This document shows positions 53,151 to 61,107 of a stretch of DNA of 63,536 bases, one piece after another. The notes beneath the pieces are model-generated. The model made no database searches, had not been told where the DNA came from, and saw only the letters and a program-made list of their open reading frames with translations. A program made the position numbers and the translations under genes. Origin of the DNA: a virus. The stretch is taken from positions 1 through 63,536 of IMG/VR virus record IMGVR_UViG_3300033153_003999. One strand, written 5' to 3'. Numbering within the stretch: position 1 is the stretch's first letter; the number at the start of each line of letters is the position of its first letter.

Positions 53151-53176
53151 TAAAAGAAAGGGGCGCGCTTGCCCCC
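53151..53176 (-). terminator. Intrinsic terminator (minus strand)
   Basis: Read on the minus strand GGGGC, a six-base loop and GCCCC precede TTTCTTTTA. It ends the gene 53184-53426. Confidence 0.7.
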
Positions 53177-53183
53177 ACGAAAT

Positions 53184-53426
53184 TTACTTTGTAACCTGTT
53201 CTTTTCTCTCGGCTTCTGCTTTTCTCGCCTCTTCCACTTCCTCGTCAGTGTAGATATAACGGTGCACTGGCGCCTCGCCTTCTGCTTCCCTGCCAAACGA
53301 AACCATCCAGGCCGGCACATCATCGAAATTGCTGTAGGCCTCCTTCACCAGCGTTGCCTCGCCTTCAATAATGACGTTGCCGTTAAGGTCTTGGTTCAAG
53401 ATTGTTTTCTTGTCGCCTGCTTTCAT
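53184..53426 (-). CDS. Small unknown protein
   Basis: An 80-residue, acidic protein with a GAGGAGACAGCT site. The C-terminal half is helical with repeated Glu/Ala/Lys (DEEVEEARKAEAERKEQ); the N-terminal half beta-like. Resembles small phage proteins with a KTV-like beta hairpin. Unknown. Confidence 0.65.
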   Translation of the reverse strand: MKAGDKKTILNQDLNGNVIIEGEATLVKEAYSNFDDVPAWMVSFGREAEGEAPVHRYIYTDEEVEEARKAEAERKEQVTK

Positions 53427-53453
53427 AGCTGTCTCCTCGTTGTTGGAATCCCC

Positions 53454-53484
53454 ATTGTACCAAACGGCTTTTTGAGAATTTCAA
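53454..53484 (-). promoter_or_regulatory. Candidate minus-strand promoter
   Basis: TACAAT (-10, complement of 53454-53459) and TTGAAA (-35, complement of 53479-53484), spacing 19. It would drive the 53184-53426 gene. The 133-base gap 53427-53559 contains nothing else recognisable. Confidence 0.35.
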
Positions 53485-53559
53485 AATCTCCCTATGGCTA
53501 TAGCGTTTGCGGAAAGCCGGGCATTGATTTCATTAAGAAAAGAAAATGCTTGGCGGGAT

Positions 53560-53772
53560 TTACGGCATTGAGAGCACGCCCATTACGAGAGCGCCATTCC
53601 ACTTGGAGTGAACCTTCCCGTCCTTGATAACCTCGAACCATGGAACGCCGGCCATTTGTCCGTTTTCCATGACGACAACGATCATGTCGCAAGTTTTGCC
53701 GGCCTCAAGCTCCCCGCCGTCCGGAAAGACTACTGCCTTCACTAAATCGCCTTCTTTAAATCTTTCGTGCAT
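53560..53772 (-). CDS. Small beta-rich unknown protein
   Basis: A 70-residue protein; ATG 53772 has GAGGAG just upstream. DLVKAVVFPDGGELEAGKTC and AGVPWFEVIKDGKVHSKWN suggest an SH3-like barrel. Unknown. Confidence 0.6.
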   Translation of the reverse strand: MHERFKEGDLVKAVVFPDGGELEAGKTCDMIVVVMENGQMAGVPWFEVIKDGKVHSKWNGALVMGVLSMP

Positions 53773-53780
53773 AACTCCTC

Positions 53781-54008
53781 CTACCAGATCCGGTGCTTGT
53801 ACATGTAAACCCATGGCCGTGGCGGCCATGGATGGCCCAGCGTCAGCAGCTCGTCTTTGACGTTGACCAGCTCTTCCCGGATCCTGTTCATAAACGGATC
53901 GGGATCGTTGATGTCGGTGCCGCGCTCGATAGCGGTATCGATCAAATAGAGAAATAATTTGCGATACCGCCATGTGAGCTTGGATGTGGCTGGATCGATG
54001 CCTGTCAC
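53781..54008 (-). CDS. Small unknown protein
   Basis: A 75-residue protein starting in an ATGA overlap with the coiled-coil gene. Helical (LFLYLIDTAIERGTDIN, MNRIREELVNVKDELLTLG) with a Pro/Trp tail. Unknown. Confidence 0.6.
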   Translation of the reverse strand: MTGIDPATSKLTWRYRKLFLYLIDTAIERGTDINDPDPFMNRIREELVNVKDELLTLGHPWPPRPWVYMYKHRIW

Positions 54009-54655
54009 CTGATGACGGCTTGCTCGTCATTCCAGATTTTAATGCCGGGGATCTCGCGCACGCCGCTCTTGATCGCAGCCTTTACGGCAGACTCATTTAC
54101 CATGAGGTATTTACTCGGTATGAGATCCGGATCCAAGACTTCATGCACCCAGTTTGCCCGCATGGAAGTCGAAGACCCAAGGCCTCCTCGAGCAATCGTC
54201 TTTTCCTGCGGTTTGCTCGTAACTTCGGCAGCCGTCTCAAGAATGGCGTTAGCCGTAGCGTCGTCGCCCTTGTCCTCAGCCTTCGTGGCCGCATCCAGGG
54301 CAATTTTCTCCGCCTTGCGAGTTTCCTCAGCAGCTTCTTCTTCCTTGCGTTTTTTCTCTGCTCTAAGGAAGGTCGAGATCTTCTCTTTAATGAGGGCTTT
54401 GGCTTTTTCAAGGGGAGCGCTCCTTTCTTTGAACATGGTGTTCAGGCGCGTGACCTGACCGTTCAGCGGCTTGACCCAACTCTTCCGTTCTTCCTCCAGC
54501 TTTTTAAGCTGGGTTTGGATCAGCTTGCCAAGATCGCCGGCCTTCTCGCAGATCTCCATGGTGCCGATCTCGGCCTTGCCTGATTGGGTGACCAGACTTT
54601 TAATCTTTTCGTCGAAGCCGGCCAGCTTCTCGATTACTGCAATTTCATTTTCCAT
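54005..54655 (-). CDS. Coiled-coil protein of the recombination operon
   Basis: A 216-residue protein from ATG 54655 (GGAGAG upstream). Long helical N-terminal two thirds (QLKKLEEERKSWVKPLNGQV, a highly charged KKRKEEEAAEETRKAEK), then a small folded end (WVHEVLDPDLIPSKYLMVNE, GVREIPGIKIWNDEQ). Proteins with this layout usually accompany phage RecT or Erf-type recombinases. Precise role unknown. Confidence 0.7.
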   Translation of the reverse strand: MENEIAVIEKLAGFDEKIKSLVTQSGKAEIGTMEICEKAGDLGKLIQTQLKKLEEERKSWVKPLNGQVTRLNTMFKERSAPLEKAKALIKEKISTFLRAEKKRKEEEAAEETRKAEKIALDAATKAEDKGDDATANAILETAAEVTSKPQEKTIARGGLGSSTSMRANWVHEVLDPDLIPSKYLMVNESAVKAAIKSGVREIPGIKIWNDEQAVIR

Positions 54656-54665
54656 CGTGCTCTCC

Positions 54666-54872
54666 TTATCCCCAGACAAGATCGTCGGGATTGGTTGATT
54701 GAACTGTTCGGCCCTTGCAATACAAGACCATTACCGAGGTCACTCTGATTTCCACGATAACGCCTTGCTCACAATCTTCATGGCCGGCGTTGCCATTCGC
54801 GTGGCTCGGAACATAGGTGACAGGATCGAGATAATGCTTATCGATATTCAGCGTAGTGTTTTGTATGTCCAT
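54666..54872 (-). CDS. Small unknown protein
   Basis: A 68-residue protein in an ATGA overlap with the exonuclease. Beta-like C-terminal half (VIVEIRVTSVMVLYCKGRTV). Unknown. Confidence 0.6.
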   Translation of the reverse strand: MDIQNTTLNIDKHYLDPVTYVPSHANGNAGHEDCEQGVIVEIRVTSVMVLYCKGRTVQSTNPDDLVWG

Positions 54873-55510
54873 CAGAATAGCTCCGGTACTTTGTCGCTGT
54901 TGAGGTCGAATCGCTCCCCGCTCTCCAACATGCCGAGGAACATCGTTATCTTGCTTTCCATTTCATGGATATAGACCGGGTCTGCCTTGACCGGGATCAC
55001 GACAATGCGCTTGTCTGGATCCGGGTAACGTCGGTCGAACGAAACGAAGTCACACTCATGCGACATCGTTATCATGTTGCCGAACTGCATCTGTGGCTGG
55101 TAATCCTTTACGCCCTGTCTGTAGAGCACGTTGGCGCCATGGTTTACTGTACGGTACGGGCATTTGATCTCCACCAGCCTGCCATATTGCGGCAGGGGCC
55201 AGCGCCCGTCAGGACTGTAACCGCAGCCTGGGTAAGCCGAGTTGGTGATAAATGCTGGCGTATCGAGTTCGATGTTGTACATCAGCTCGTAGGTAGCTTT
55301 CGCTATCGGCTCGTATTTGCGCCCCCAGCTGAGAGAAGCCGCGTCTATCTGTTTGGCGGCAAGCTCGGCGCCGGTCATGGTCTTTTCCTTCGCCAGCTTG
55401 TTGAGCATGGTATTCCATGCGCGAGGGCCACCATTGACCACTGTCGCTACACGGGATCCGGTAATGAGACCGCGACGGGCCTCGAACCATTCTTCGTCGA
55501 GTTGTTTCAT
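54872..55510 (-). CDS. YqaJ/lambda-type exonuclease
   Basis: A 212-residue protein; ATG 55510 has GAGG seven bases upstream and overlaps the stop of 55507-55605. The PD-(D/E)XK core reads GYSPDGRW then LVEIKCPYR, with WFEARRGLITGS at the start. It digests one strand of double-stranded ends so RecT can anneal the single strand. Forms the Red-type pair with the RecT gene of the same operon. Confidence 0.85.
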   Translation of the reverse strand: MKQLDEEWFEARRGLITGSRVATVVNGGPRAWNTMLNKLAKEKTMTGAELAAKQIDAASLSWGRKYEPIAKATYELMYNIELDTPAFITNSAYPGCGYSPDGRWPLPQYGRLVEIKCPYRTVNHGANVLYRQGVKDYQPQMQFGNMITMSHECDFVSFDRRYPDPDKRIVVIPVKADPVYIHEMESKITMFLGMLESGERFDLNSDKVPELF

Positions 55511-55605
55511 TTTTTCCTCGGATAGTATCGCCGGCCACACTTAGTGCAGTAATAGCGTGGGGGCTTCCCTCTTCGGTATCGTGGCTTAAATACATGTTTT
55601 TTCAT
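55507..55605 (-). CDS. 32-residue zinc-ribbon-like protein
   Basis: Starts at ATGA overlap with the preceding gene and ends in the ATGA of the exonuclease. Basic, Tyr-rich, with CTKCG. The four-base overlaps on both sides support translation. Confidence 0.45.
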   Translation of the reverse strand: MKKHVFKPRYRRGKPPRYYCTKCGRRYYPRKK

Positions 55606-55823
55606 TTTCTGTTCCACCGTTTCAATGAACCATATTTAGGTAATAATTTACCGTCTGATTGATAAACAGACTTTCTGTTAATAGTTTTTACCTCAACCCA
55701 CCCAGCAGGTATTGGTTCGTCTGGATGAAGTCTCATTAAATACTTATATCCTTCAAGAGAAGATTTATGCTTCCCCCCTTCTTTTGCAATCAACTTATAC
55801 ATAAAAGGATCTCTTGAACACAT
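55602..55823 (-). CDS. Small unknown protein
   Basis: A 73-residue basic protein; internal ATG 55802 (MYKLIAKEGGKHKS) is an alternative start. AT-rich relative to neighbours. Contains LMRLHPDEPIPAGWVEVKTI. Unknown. Confidence 0.6.
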   Translation of the reverse strand: MCSRDPFMYKLIAKEGGKHKSSLEGYKYLMRLHPDEPIPAGWVEVKTINRKSVYQSDGKLLPKYGSLKRWNRK

Positions 55824-55841
55824 GGCTATCCAATCCTTGAG

Positions 55842-57464
55842 TTATGGGAAAAGGCTCTCGCTGGCAACAATGTTATTTCTGTTTACCCTGATTAATTCTG
55901 GTTTTTTCAGGTCGCCAAGGTAGGTTGTAAACGTCCCGCTGGTGACGGATATATTTGCCGCATCAGCTATCTCGTTTCGTGTGATTCCTTCCGGGCCAGC
56001 ATCAACGATGGCCTGCAACATACGGCAGGCGCCGGCTCGCAGTTTCCTTTTCCACTGGCTCATAATCTCGTCGTGCGTTGCTGGCTTGCTTGGAATATCG
56101 GATCCAAGATATTCAATGCCGGCGTCGTTTGTTGCTATGCCGGGGCCGCTCTCATACAGATAGCCAAGCGCGCGAATATCTCCCAGATAGGTTGTAAATG
56201 TTCCGGAAGTTGGGCTGATGTCGGCCAGCATGCCGAGCTGGTTGCGTGTCAAACTGTCTGGATAGGCTGCGGCCAGCTGTTGAAGCATGCGGCGCGCGCC
56301 TTTTCTAAGAGTGGTGTCAGTTACCACGCTTTCCCGTTTAACCTGTTTTTCTTCCTGCCCTGCTTTTTGCCGGTGTCTGGCAAGAACCCGCTCTACTTCG
56401 TTGATTAGTTTTTTGCTATCACCAGGAATTACCACCTTTTCCCGTTTGATCTTAGCCACGGCTTTGGCAATTCTTTTCTGGACTTCCTGCTCTGGTATAC
56501 CAGTCTTATCGGCCTTTCTGAGGGCTATTGTCAGATCGCGCCTGATCCTCGCGTTTTCTGTTTTGAGTTCGGCAAGGGATTTGGCCTCACGCTCCGCTTC
56601 TTTTGGGAGATCAGCCAGTTTTGCCAGCACCTTCTTGATTTTGGCAGAGGGCGCGGGAGGGGTTTCTATCAGGCGTTGACCGACTTTCGGGTGTCTGGTT
56701 ACGACCGGGCCGACAAGAATCCTGGTGACTTCCCGGGTAAAGGCTGGGCCAAAAACAAAAAACTCGCCTTCGTTGAAATTGCGTAAAGTTTGCGTGGCTT
56801 CTTTTGGTGACATGCCCAGCTCGTCGGCTGCTCGTTTTACGTCAATATCCAAGCCTGTGCGCCCAATCAGCTTGTTTATACACTCTGCGGCAACATCTTT
56901 GTGCAGCTTGGATAGTCTCTGAGTGGCCGTTATCAGGCATTGGCCGCGCTTGCGACCACGGGTGGCGACATCTATCACGGCGCCAGTGCTTTCAGATTTC
57001 CCCTTCTCCGGGGCGTAGACATGGGCCTCGTCGAGGATAATGCAGACCGGGCGCCATAATTTTTTGGGGGCGTTCACCAGGGCGTCGAGGAAAAGCCTGA
57101 CAAATGCTTGCCGCTCGTGGGCTTTGAGATCATAAATATCAAGGACTGCCGAGACGCCGGTTTCCAGTAGACGCTTTGCCAGCATGGCCGCCGTTCTCGG
57201 GTGCGCCAGGGCGTCGCCATCGTGCTGGGAGCAAATTACGAAGTCGTATTTCTCGCGCAGTGTGCTGAATTCTCCCTCTGGATCTATAACCAATACCTGC
57301 ACATGATTTACTATCTGCTCGATAATCCGGCGCAATGTCCAGGACTTGCCGCCACCAGAGTTAGCCTGAATCAATAGACGTGTTTCCAGTAGGCGCGGTA
57401 TATCGATAGATACTTTTATCTTTTCTTTTGCTGGCCCTACGGTACCTATGAATGGTTTAGTCAT
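55842..57464 (-). CDS. HerA/FtsK-like ATPase with tandem winged-helix repeats
   Basis: A 540-residue protein. Walker A GGGKS (37-41, in ANSGGGKSWTLRR), Walker B CIILDEAHVYAP (141 on), GRKRGQCLITATQRLSKLHK sensor region: HerA/DUF853-type ring ATPase. A Lys/Arg/Glu coiled coil (about 275-385) precedes two copies of a winged-helix-like repeat, each with TSGTFTTYLGD. HerA-type pumps work with nucleases in end resection; here likely with the YqaJ exonuclease or in replication. Confidence 0.8.
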   Translation of the reverse strand: MTKPFIGTVGPAKEKIKVSIDIPRLLETRLLIQANSGGGKSWTLRRIIEQIVNHVQVLVIDPEGEFSTLREKYDFVICSQHDGDALAHPRTAAMLAKRLLETGVSAVLDIYDLKAHERQAFVRLFLDALVNAPKKLWRPVCIILDEAHVYAPEKGKSESTGAVIDVATRGRKRGQCLITATQRLSKLHKDVAAECINKLIGRTGLDIDVKRAADELGMSPKEATQTLRNFNEGEFFVFGPAFTREVTRILVGPVVTRHPKVGQRLIETPPAPSAKIKKVLAKLADLPKEAEREAKSLAELKTENARIRRDLTIALRKADKTGIPEQEVQKRIAKAVAKIKREKVVIPGDSKKLINEVERVLARHRQKAGQEEKQVKRESVVTDTTLRKGARRMLQQLAAAYPDSLTRNQLGMLADISPTSGTFTTYLGDIRALGYLYESGPGIATNDAGIEYLGSDIPSKPATHDEIMSQWKRKLRAGACRMLQAIVDAGPEGITRNEIADAANISVTSGTFTTYLGDLKKPELIRVNRNNIVASESLFP

Positions 57465-57742
57465 TTTGTCCCTTGTCTATTGCGGTTCTTAACCGCTATG
57501 TACGATATGTCTGATGCTGGGAACTTTCGTTCTTTTCCGGTTTTGGTGTTTGTTTCATGGACATATGTAGGATCGCACCACCAGCTTTCGCTATATCCGG
57601 TTATTTGTATAAGCAGGTTCCGGCCCCCGAGGGAAACCGACACGGTACTGTATATGGGATACTGCTCCTTGATCACAGACATTAAATGCTCTGCAGTGTC
57701 TTGGTGTTTCTTTTCGGCACGTTCGATTGTTTTATTCATCAC
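57461..57742 (-). CDS. Small unknown protein
   Basis: A 93-residue protein; two ATGs in a row at 57742 and 57739. Overlaps both neighbours by four bases. TVSVSLGGRNLLIQITGYSE is beta-like. Unknown. Confidence 0.6.
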   Translation of the reverse strand: MMNKTIERAEKKHQDTAEHLMSVIKEQYPIYSTVSVSLGGRNLLIQITGYSESWWCDPTYVHETNTKTGKERKFPASDISYIAVKNRNRQGTK

Positions 57743-58515
57743 TTCTCCCCTGGCATATGTGATAACAATGGTTGCTGGCTTTCTATCGCCTTAATGACGT
57801 TGTCCTCGTCACCAAAGAAAGTCTCAATCTTGTGCGCCATTTGGCAAATGTTCATCATCACGTTGTAGAAAAACTTGGCGGCCTCTTCGGTGTATGGCAT
57901 TTCCATGAAACTGTCTGGCAGGGATGCCCCTACAAGGCTGTTGAGCATTTCGCCATAGAGCCGATCATCGTCGAATTGTTGCGTCTCGTACTTGACGCTC
58001 TCGTATGATGCTCGCTTGTAGACAATCTTTTTGCGCACTTCGGCGTTGATCCCTATCGAGAAGTGACTGCTGGTATTAAAGTGGCTGCCGCGCCGAAGCG
58101 TGCCAATCCATTCGCTCTCGCCGCCGTTATAGTTTTTGGAGTAGTTCCCGTTTGGGAAAAGCTCGCCAGTAGCTTTGTTTCTGACGCACGCGTATTGAAC
58201 CTTATGGCTGTATGCGATAACGATTGACTCGGTGGTTTCACAATCCATGTGATCCTTCATGGCAGCACTGATAAATATTTCTATTTTTCTCAGGTCTTTG
58301 CTGGAGATCCGTTTCTTCATCTTCGTGTCGTTTCCCCAAACCTCTGACGTATCTATTTCCTTGTTTCTAAATCTTGCCACAACAGTGCTCCCTAGCTCGT
58401 CCGGGTATGACACACTAAAAACACCGTCATTTAATACCGTTACTTCTGACATGAACTCATAAAGCTCGCCGGCTTCGTTCCTGTGAGAAAACCCTTGCGA
58501 TTTTAGTTTTGGCAT
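57739..58515 (-). CDS. Unknown protein of the recombination operon
   Basis: A 258-residue protein coupled to RecT (TAATG at 58515). Mixed alpha/beta; no zinc or Walker motifs. SIVIAYSHKVQYACVRNKAT and SEWIGTLRRGSHFNTSSHFS recur in phage proteins of unknown function. Could be a single-strand-binding or accessory recombination protein, unproven. Confidence 0.6.
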   Translation of the reverse strand: MPKLKSQGFSHRNEAGELYEFMSEVTVLNDGVFSVSYPDELGSTVVARFRNKEIDTSEVWGNDTKMKKRISSKDLRKIEIFISAAMKDHMDCETTESIVIAYSHKVQYACVRNKATGELFPNGNYSKNYNGGESEWIGTLRRGSHFNTSSHFSIGINAEVRKKIVYKRASYESVKYETQQFDDDRLYGEMLNSLVGASLPDSFMEMPYTEEAAKFFYNVMMNICQMAHKIETFFGDEDNVIKAIESQQPLLSHMPGEK

Positions 58516-59552
58516 TATTGTTTCGCCAGACAGGAATCGCAGGTATCGACGCCCTGCTCCACTTCAACCGGGTTAACGCCGCAGAGGGTACACATACCGG
58601 GCGGGATCTCTGCCGGTGGCTCTTCTTGTTCTGCCTCAACGGCCGCGACCTCGGGCTTTGACTGGATTGTGATCGCGTCGTTGAGTCGGGCCACGCACTC
58701 GTCGTAATCAGTTTTTGCCAGATCCGACAGGCTCTCGATCTCGAAGGCGGACAGTATCTTGTCGGGAGCGACTCTGGCACGCAGCACCAGATCTGTGATG
58801 TTGTTGAGTTGCTCCTCGCCAATGACTTCCACGACATCGTCAGTGATGTCGTGCGTAATGCCTTCATGCTGGTTGAGCACGTCGATAGCCGTGTCCAGGC
58901 GGGGGCTGCCGCTCGAGCGCGGCCACAACTTGGCAGCGCGCTTGACCAGCGTTTTTTTCATCATCTGGATGGTGTGGTCTACCCACGGGCCGGCTTTCTT
59001 CCTTTTGTAGTACTCGGATTTGTCCCGGATCCGGTACAGCTCGTCAACGCCCATGCGGGTTGCCATCACGGATCCGTCCTGCAAGATGGCGACAACGTAA
59101 CCGCCCTTAATGCTGTCCACGCTGTCATCCCATGGATCGGCAACAGCGTGTTTGGGATAGGTGAAGCCGTCGATCCATTCAAAAGCGTCGGCCTCGCGCA
59201 CCATTTCCACAGTCAGCGTCTTGAGAACGCCGCTATCGGTAGCGAGCTTGTACAGTCCCTTGTATGAAATATCGAGACAGCACTTGCCGTCACGAGGTAC
59301 GAGGTAGGTCAGGGCTTCGGCTGGGTTGAGCGTGAGACCAATGGCAGCCACGTTGGTAATGGCGTCGATGATCGTCTCCTGCGGCATGCCGGCGAGATAA
59401 TCGTTTCCCCTCATTATCTGCATGGCGAAATTGGACTCTGTTCGCCAGTCAACGAGGTCGCCGCTCTTGTGCGCGATCTGTATAAATTTCGGTTCTGCCT
59501 GCTGGACAAGACCTGAAACCACAGCCATTTGATTACTGCTTGTTTTCGCCAT
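58515..59552 (-). CDS. recT: RecT-family single-strand annealing protein
   Basis: A 345-residue protein. DAITNVAAIGLTLNPAEALT, YLVPRDGKCCLDISYKGLYK and the WVDHTIQMMKKTLVKRAAKL block are RecT signatures. It coats single strands and anneals complementary sequences. The C terminus adds two zinc-like CxxC pairs (CTLCG, CDSC), unusual for RecT but seen in some phages. Preceded by GAGGAGACGATA. Confidence 0.9.
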   Translation of the reverse strand: MAKTSSNQMAVVSGLVQQAEPKFIQIAHKSGDLVDWRTESNFAMQIMRGNDYLAGMPQETIIDAITNVAAIGLTLNPAEALTYLVPRDGKCCLDISYKGLYKLATDSGVLKTLTVEMVREADAFEWIDGFTYPKHAVADPWDDSVDSIKGGYVVAILQDGSVMATRMGVDELYRIRDKSEYYKRKKAGPWVDHTIQMMKKTLVKRAAKLWPRSSGSPRLDTAIDVLNQHEGITHDITDDVVEVIGEEQLNNITDLVLRARVAPDKILSAFEIESLSDLAKTDYDECVARLNDAITIQSKPEVAAVEAEQEEPPAEIPPGMCTLCGVNPVEVEQGVDTCDSCLAKQ

Positions 59553-59785
59553 TATCGTCTCCTCGATAGAATTAGTTTCGGGCGAAGGGAGATTCCCCTC
59601 CCAAGCGCCCTCCCGGCTTTGTTCAGCATCACGGCCTTGGCTTACCGTACCGGTATGGATCGTCTACCTTACTCCGATGGATTGTTCTTCGGAGCGTGCC
59701 AGCGTTCTGTGCCTACTCGTGTGTCCAGGCCGGGTCTTCCTCCGGCAAGGCAGATCTAACAACGACACACTTTCGGCAAATCGGT
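59553..59785. other. Leader-like region upstream of recT
   Basis: About 230 bases between the tRNA-like gene and recT. Contains CCGG-AGGAAGA-CCCGG and the recT ribosome site, no recognisable gene. Probably an untranslated leader of the minus-strand operon. Confidence 0.4.
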
Positions 59786-59890
59786 GGACAGGGCAGGACT
59801 CGAACCTGCAAATGTCATGGTATCCGGGCGTATTCGCCCCATGCGGCTAGTGCACGACCCCGGAGCGTTTTCCAATTTCACCACCTGTCC
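59786..59890 (-). tRNA. Aberrant tRNA-like gene (Leu-type class II?)
   Basis: Acceptor GGACAGG/CCTGTCC and the T arm GCAGG-TTCGAGT-CCTGC are perfect, and the D arm (GTG/CGC with a TTGG-containing loop) resembles tRNA-Leu. But the element is 105 bases, about 20 longer than class II tRNAs. The middle forms either a six-pair stem TCCGGG/CCCGGA closing a 30-base loop, or a compound hairpin. No clear anticodon loop with U33 is seen; CCA is not encoded (ACC then G). Confidence 0.55.
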
Positions 59891-60025
59891 ATAAATAAAT
59901 ATCTTGCAAAGCAGCCTCCTGGCCTGAGATCCCGTCGTCTGTCTACGGGCAACCCAATATCTCTACTGGGAGCAGCCTCTAAGGAGGATTTTCAATTACC
60001 TTTGACCGTTCAGGGTTCAGAGTTG

Positions 60026-60047
60026 AAAAATTGAGGTTTCAATTTTT
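60026..60047. terminator. Symmetrical hairpin between the two tRNAs
   Basis: AAAAATTGA, loop GGTT, TCAATTTTT: a nine-pair stem with terminal T-run readable on either strand. Could separate transcripts or guide tRNA processing. Confidence 0.5.
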
Positions 60048-60073
60048 AGCTTTGAACTTCTTACTCGGCCTAT

Positions 60074-60149
60074 TGGCTTTTCCAATGGGAATCGAACCCA
60101 CGACATTACGCCTAAACGCGTATGCTCTAACCAGCTGAGCTATGGAAAG
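60074..60149 (-). tRNA. tRNA with short anticodon loop, possible UUA anticodon
   Basis: D arm GCTC-AGCTGGTTA-GAGC, T arm GTGGG-TTCGATT-CCCAT, variable loop ATGTC and encoded CCA are standard. The acceptor has a C1-A72 mismatch, as in initiator tRNAs. The anticodon arm TACGC-GTTTAG-GCGTA gives a loop of six, not seven. If the first T is U33, the anticodon is UUA, which would read UAA stops. Other readings are UUU or UAG. Confidence 0.65.
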
Positions 60150-60213
60150 GTGCAGGTAAGCGACCTGCGCGCACAAACATTATTCTCACTTCGCTAGACA
60201 AGATAAAACCTTT

Positions 60214-60753
60214 CTAAAATAGATAGTTGTCGATGCTGGTCGTAGCATTGGTCATGGACAGCATGCCATCCAGCTGACCCAAGGTCTCAACCATGTCCTC
60301 AACCTCACAAACGAGATCGCGCTCGTTAATGTTGATGATGACGTTTTCCGGGTTTTCCGTCTCTTTATCGGAGACAGGGGCACCTTTGTTGATTGCTTCC
60401 TGACGGATCTTGCGAATACTGTTCTGCATTCCGGTCAGGTTTGCCTGTACCCGTGGCGCAATGTCTCGGCGCCAGACAATCCACTCAGAAATTGAGCGAT
60501 CAACGCCGTTTATGGTGATCCTGTTGCTCTCGTTGGCGCGATTGATGGCGATCCGGAGTTTCAGGGCGCGGTCATTGAGGTCGTCCATGGCCTGACGTTC
60601 TCTTTTAATCTCGCCGGCCTGGCCGCCCTCTTTAATGAAGGGGTCGGAGAATTTTTCCTGGCGGTACAGGTGCTCGTTAACAAAGCTGGCCTTCTTTTTC
60701 AGCCGTTTGCCGATGGTTTTAATCTCGGCCAGAGCTTCAGTGATAGTGCTCAT
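60214..60753 (-). CDS. Unknown helical protein
   Basis: A 179-residue, mostly helical, charged protein; ATG 60753 has GAGGAGACGAC. RKIRQEAINKG and EDMVETLGQLDGMLSMTNA; no motif recognised. First gene of the minus-strand operon, which suggests an early role. Confidence 0.6.
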   Translation of the reverse strand: MSTITEALAEIKTIGKRLKKKASFVNEHLYRQEKFSDPFIKEGGQAGEIKRERQAMDDLNDRALKLRIAINRANESNRITINGVDRSISEWIVWRRDIAPRVQANLTGMQNSIRKIRQEAINKGAPVSDKETENPENVIININERDLVCEVEDMVETLGQLDGMLSMTNATTSIDNYLF

Positions 60754-60831
60754 GTCGTCTCCTCGGTTTTAGTTGAACTTTGATGGTTGTTGAGGTTAAA
60801 CTCCATCGCAGACAAATGCAAGGGGATCTCG
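60754..60831. promoter_or_regulatory. Divergent control region with operator-like repeat
   Basis: AGTTGAAC (60771-60778) and GTTAAACT (60795-60802) form an imperfect inverted repeat (7 of 8 positions). A plus-strand TTGAAC (60773) has a weak -10 at 60796. Between the minus operon and the replication operon, this is a natural place for early promoters and an operator. Confidence 0.4.
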
Positions 60832-61107
60832 ATGCGAGGAAGAAGCAGGAACGCCGTCAAATTGGAGGCGATCTATAAACGTAATAGAAAGGTGCTTGTC
60901 GATGCCGTCAAGAAATTCCCGAGAGGGTGGGCTGGTCTGGCAGACGGTCTAAATACCTGCGGCTTTAAGGGTATAGGACGTGACAATTGTCACTCATGGA
61001 GCAAAACACAGGGTACGCCACTGGAATACCTGGAAATGGTCGAAGCCCTGCTCCGGATTCCGAGAGAGAAGCTGCGCCAAGACGTACCCTGGAGGCAGCA
61101 CCCTTAA
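60832..61107 (+). CDS. Small possible regulatory DNA-binding protein
   Basis: A 91-residue basic protein; ATG 60832 has AAGGGG upstream (longer frame from 60787 exists). The centre (VDAVKKFPRGWAGLADGLNT to NCHSWSKTQG) is compatible with a helix-turn-helix, like Cro/CII-type early regulators. Its TAA overlaps the next ATG. Confidence 0.55.
   Translation: MRGRSRNAVKLEAIYKRNRKVLVDAVKKFPRGWAGLADGLNTCGFKGIGRDNCHSWSKTQGTPLEYLEMVEALLRIPREKLRQDVPWRQHP

Noticed and set aside
59696-60034. 112-residue plus-strand frame containing GRTRTC
   Set aside because: It is the reverse-strand reading of the tRNA-like gene; this peptide is a well-known artefact of tRNA T arms.
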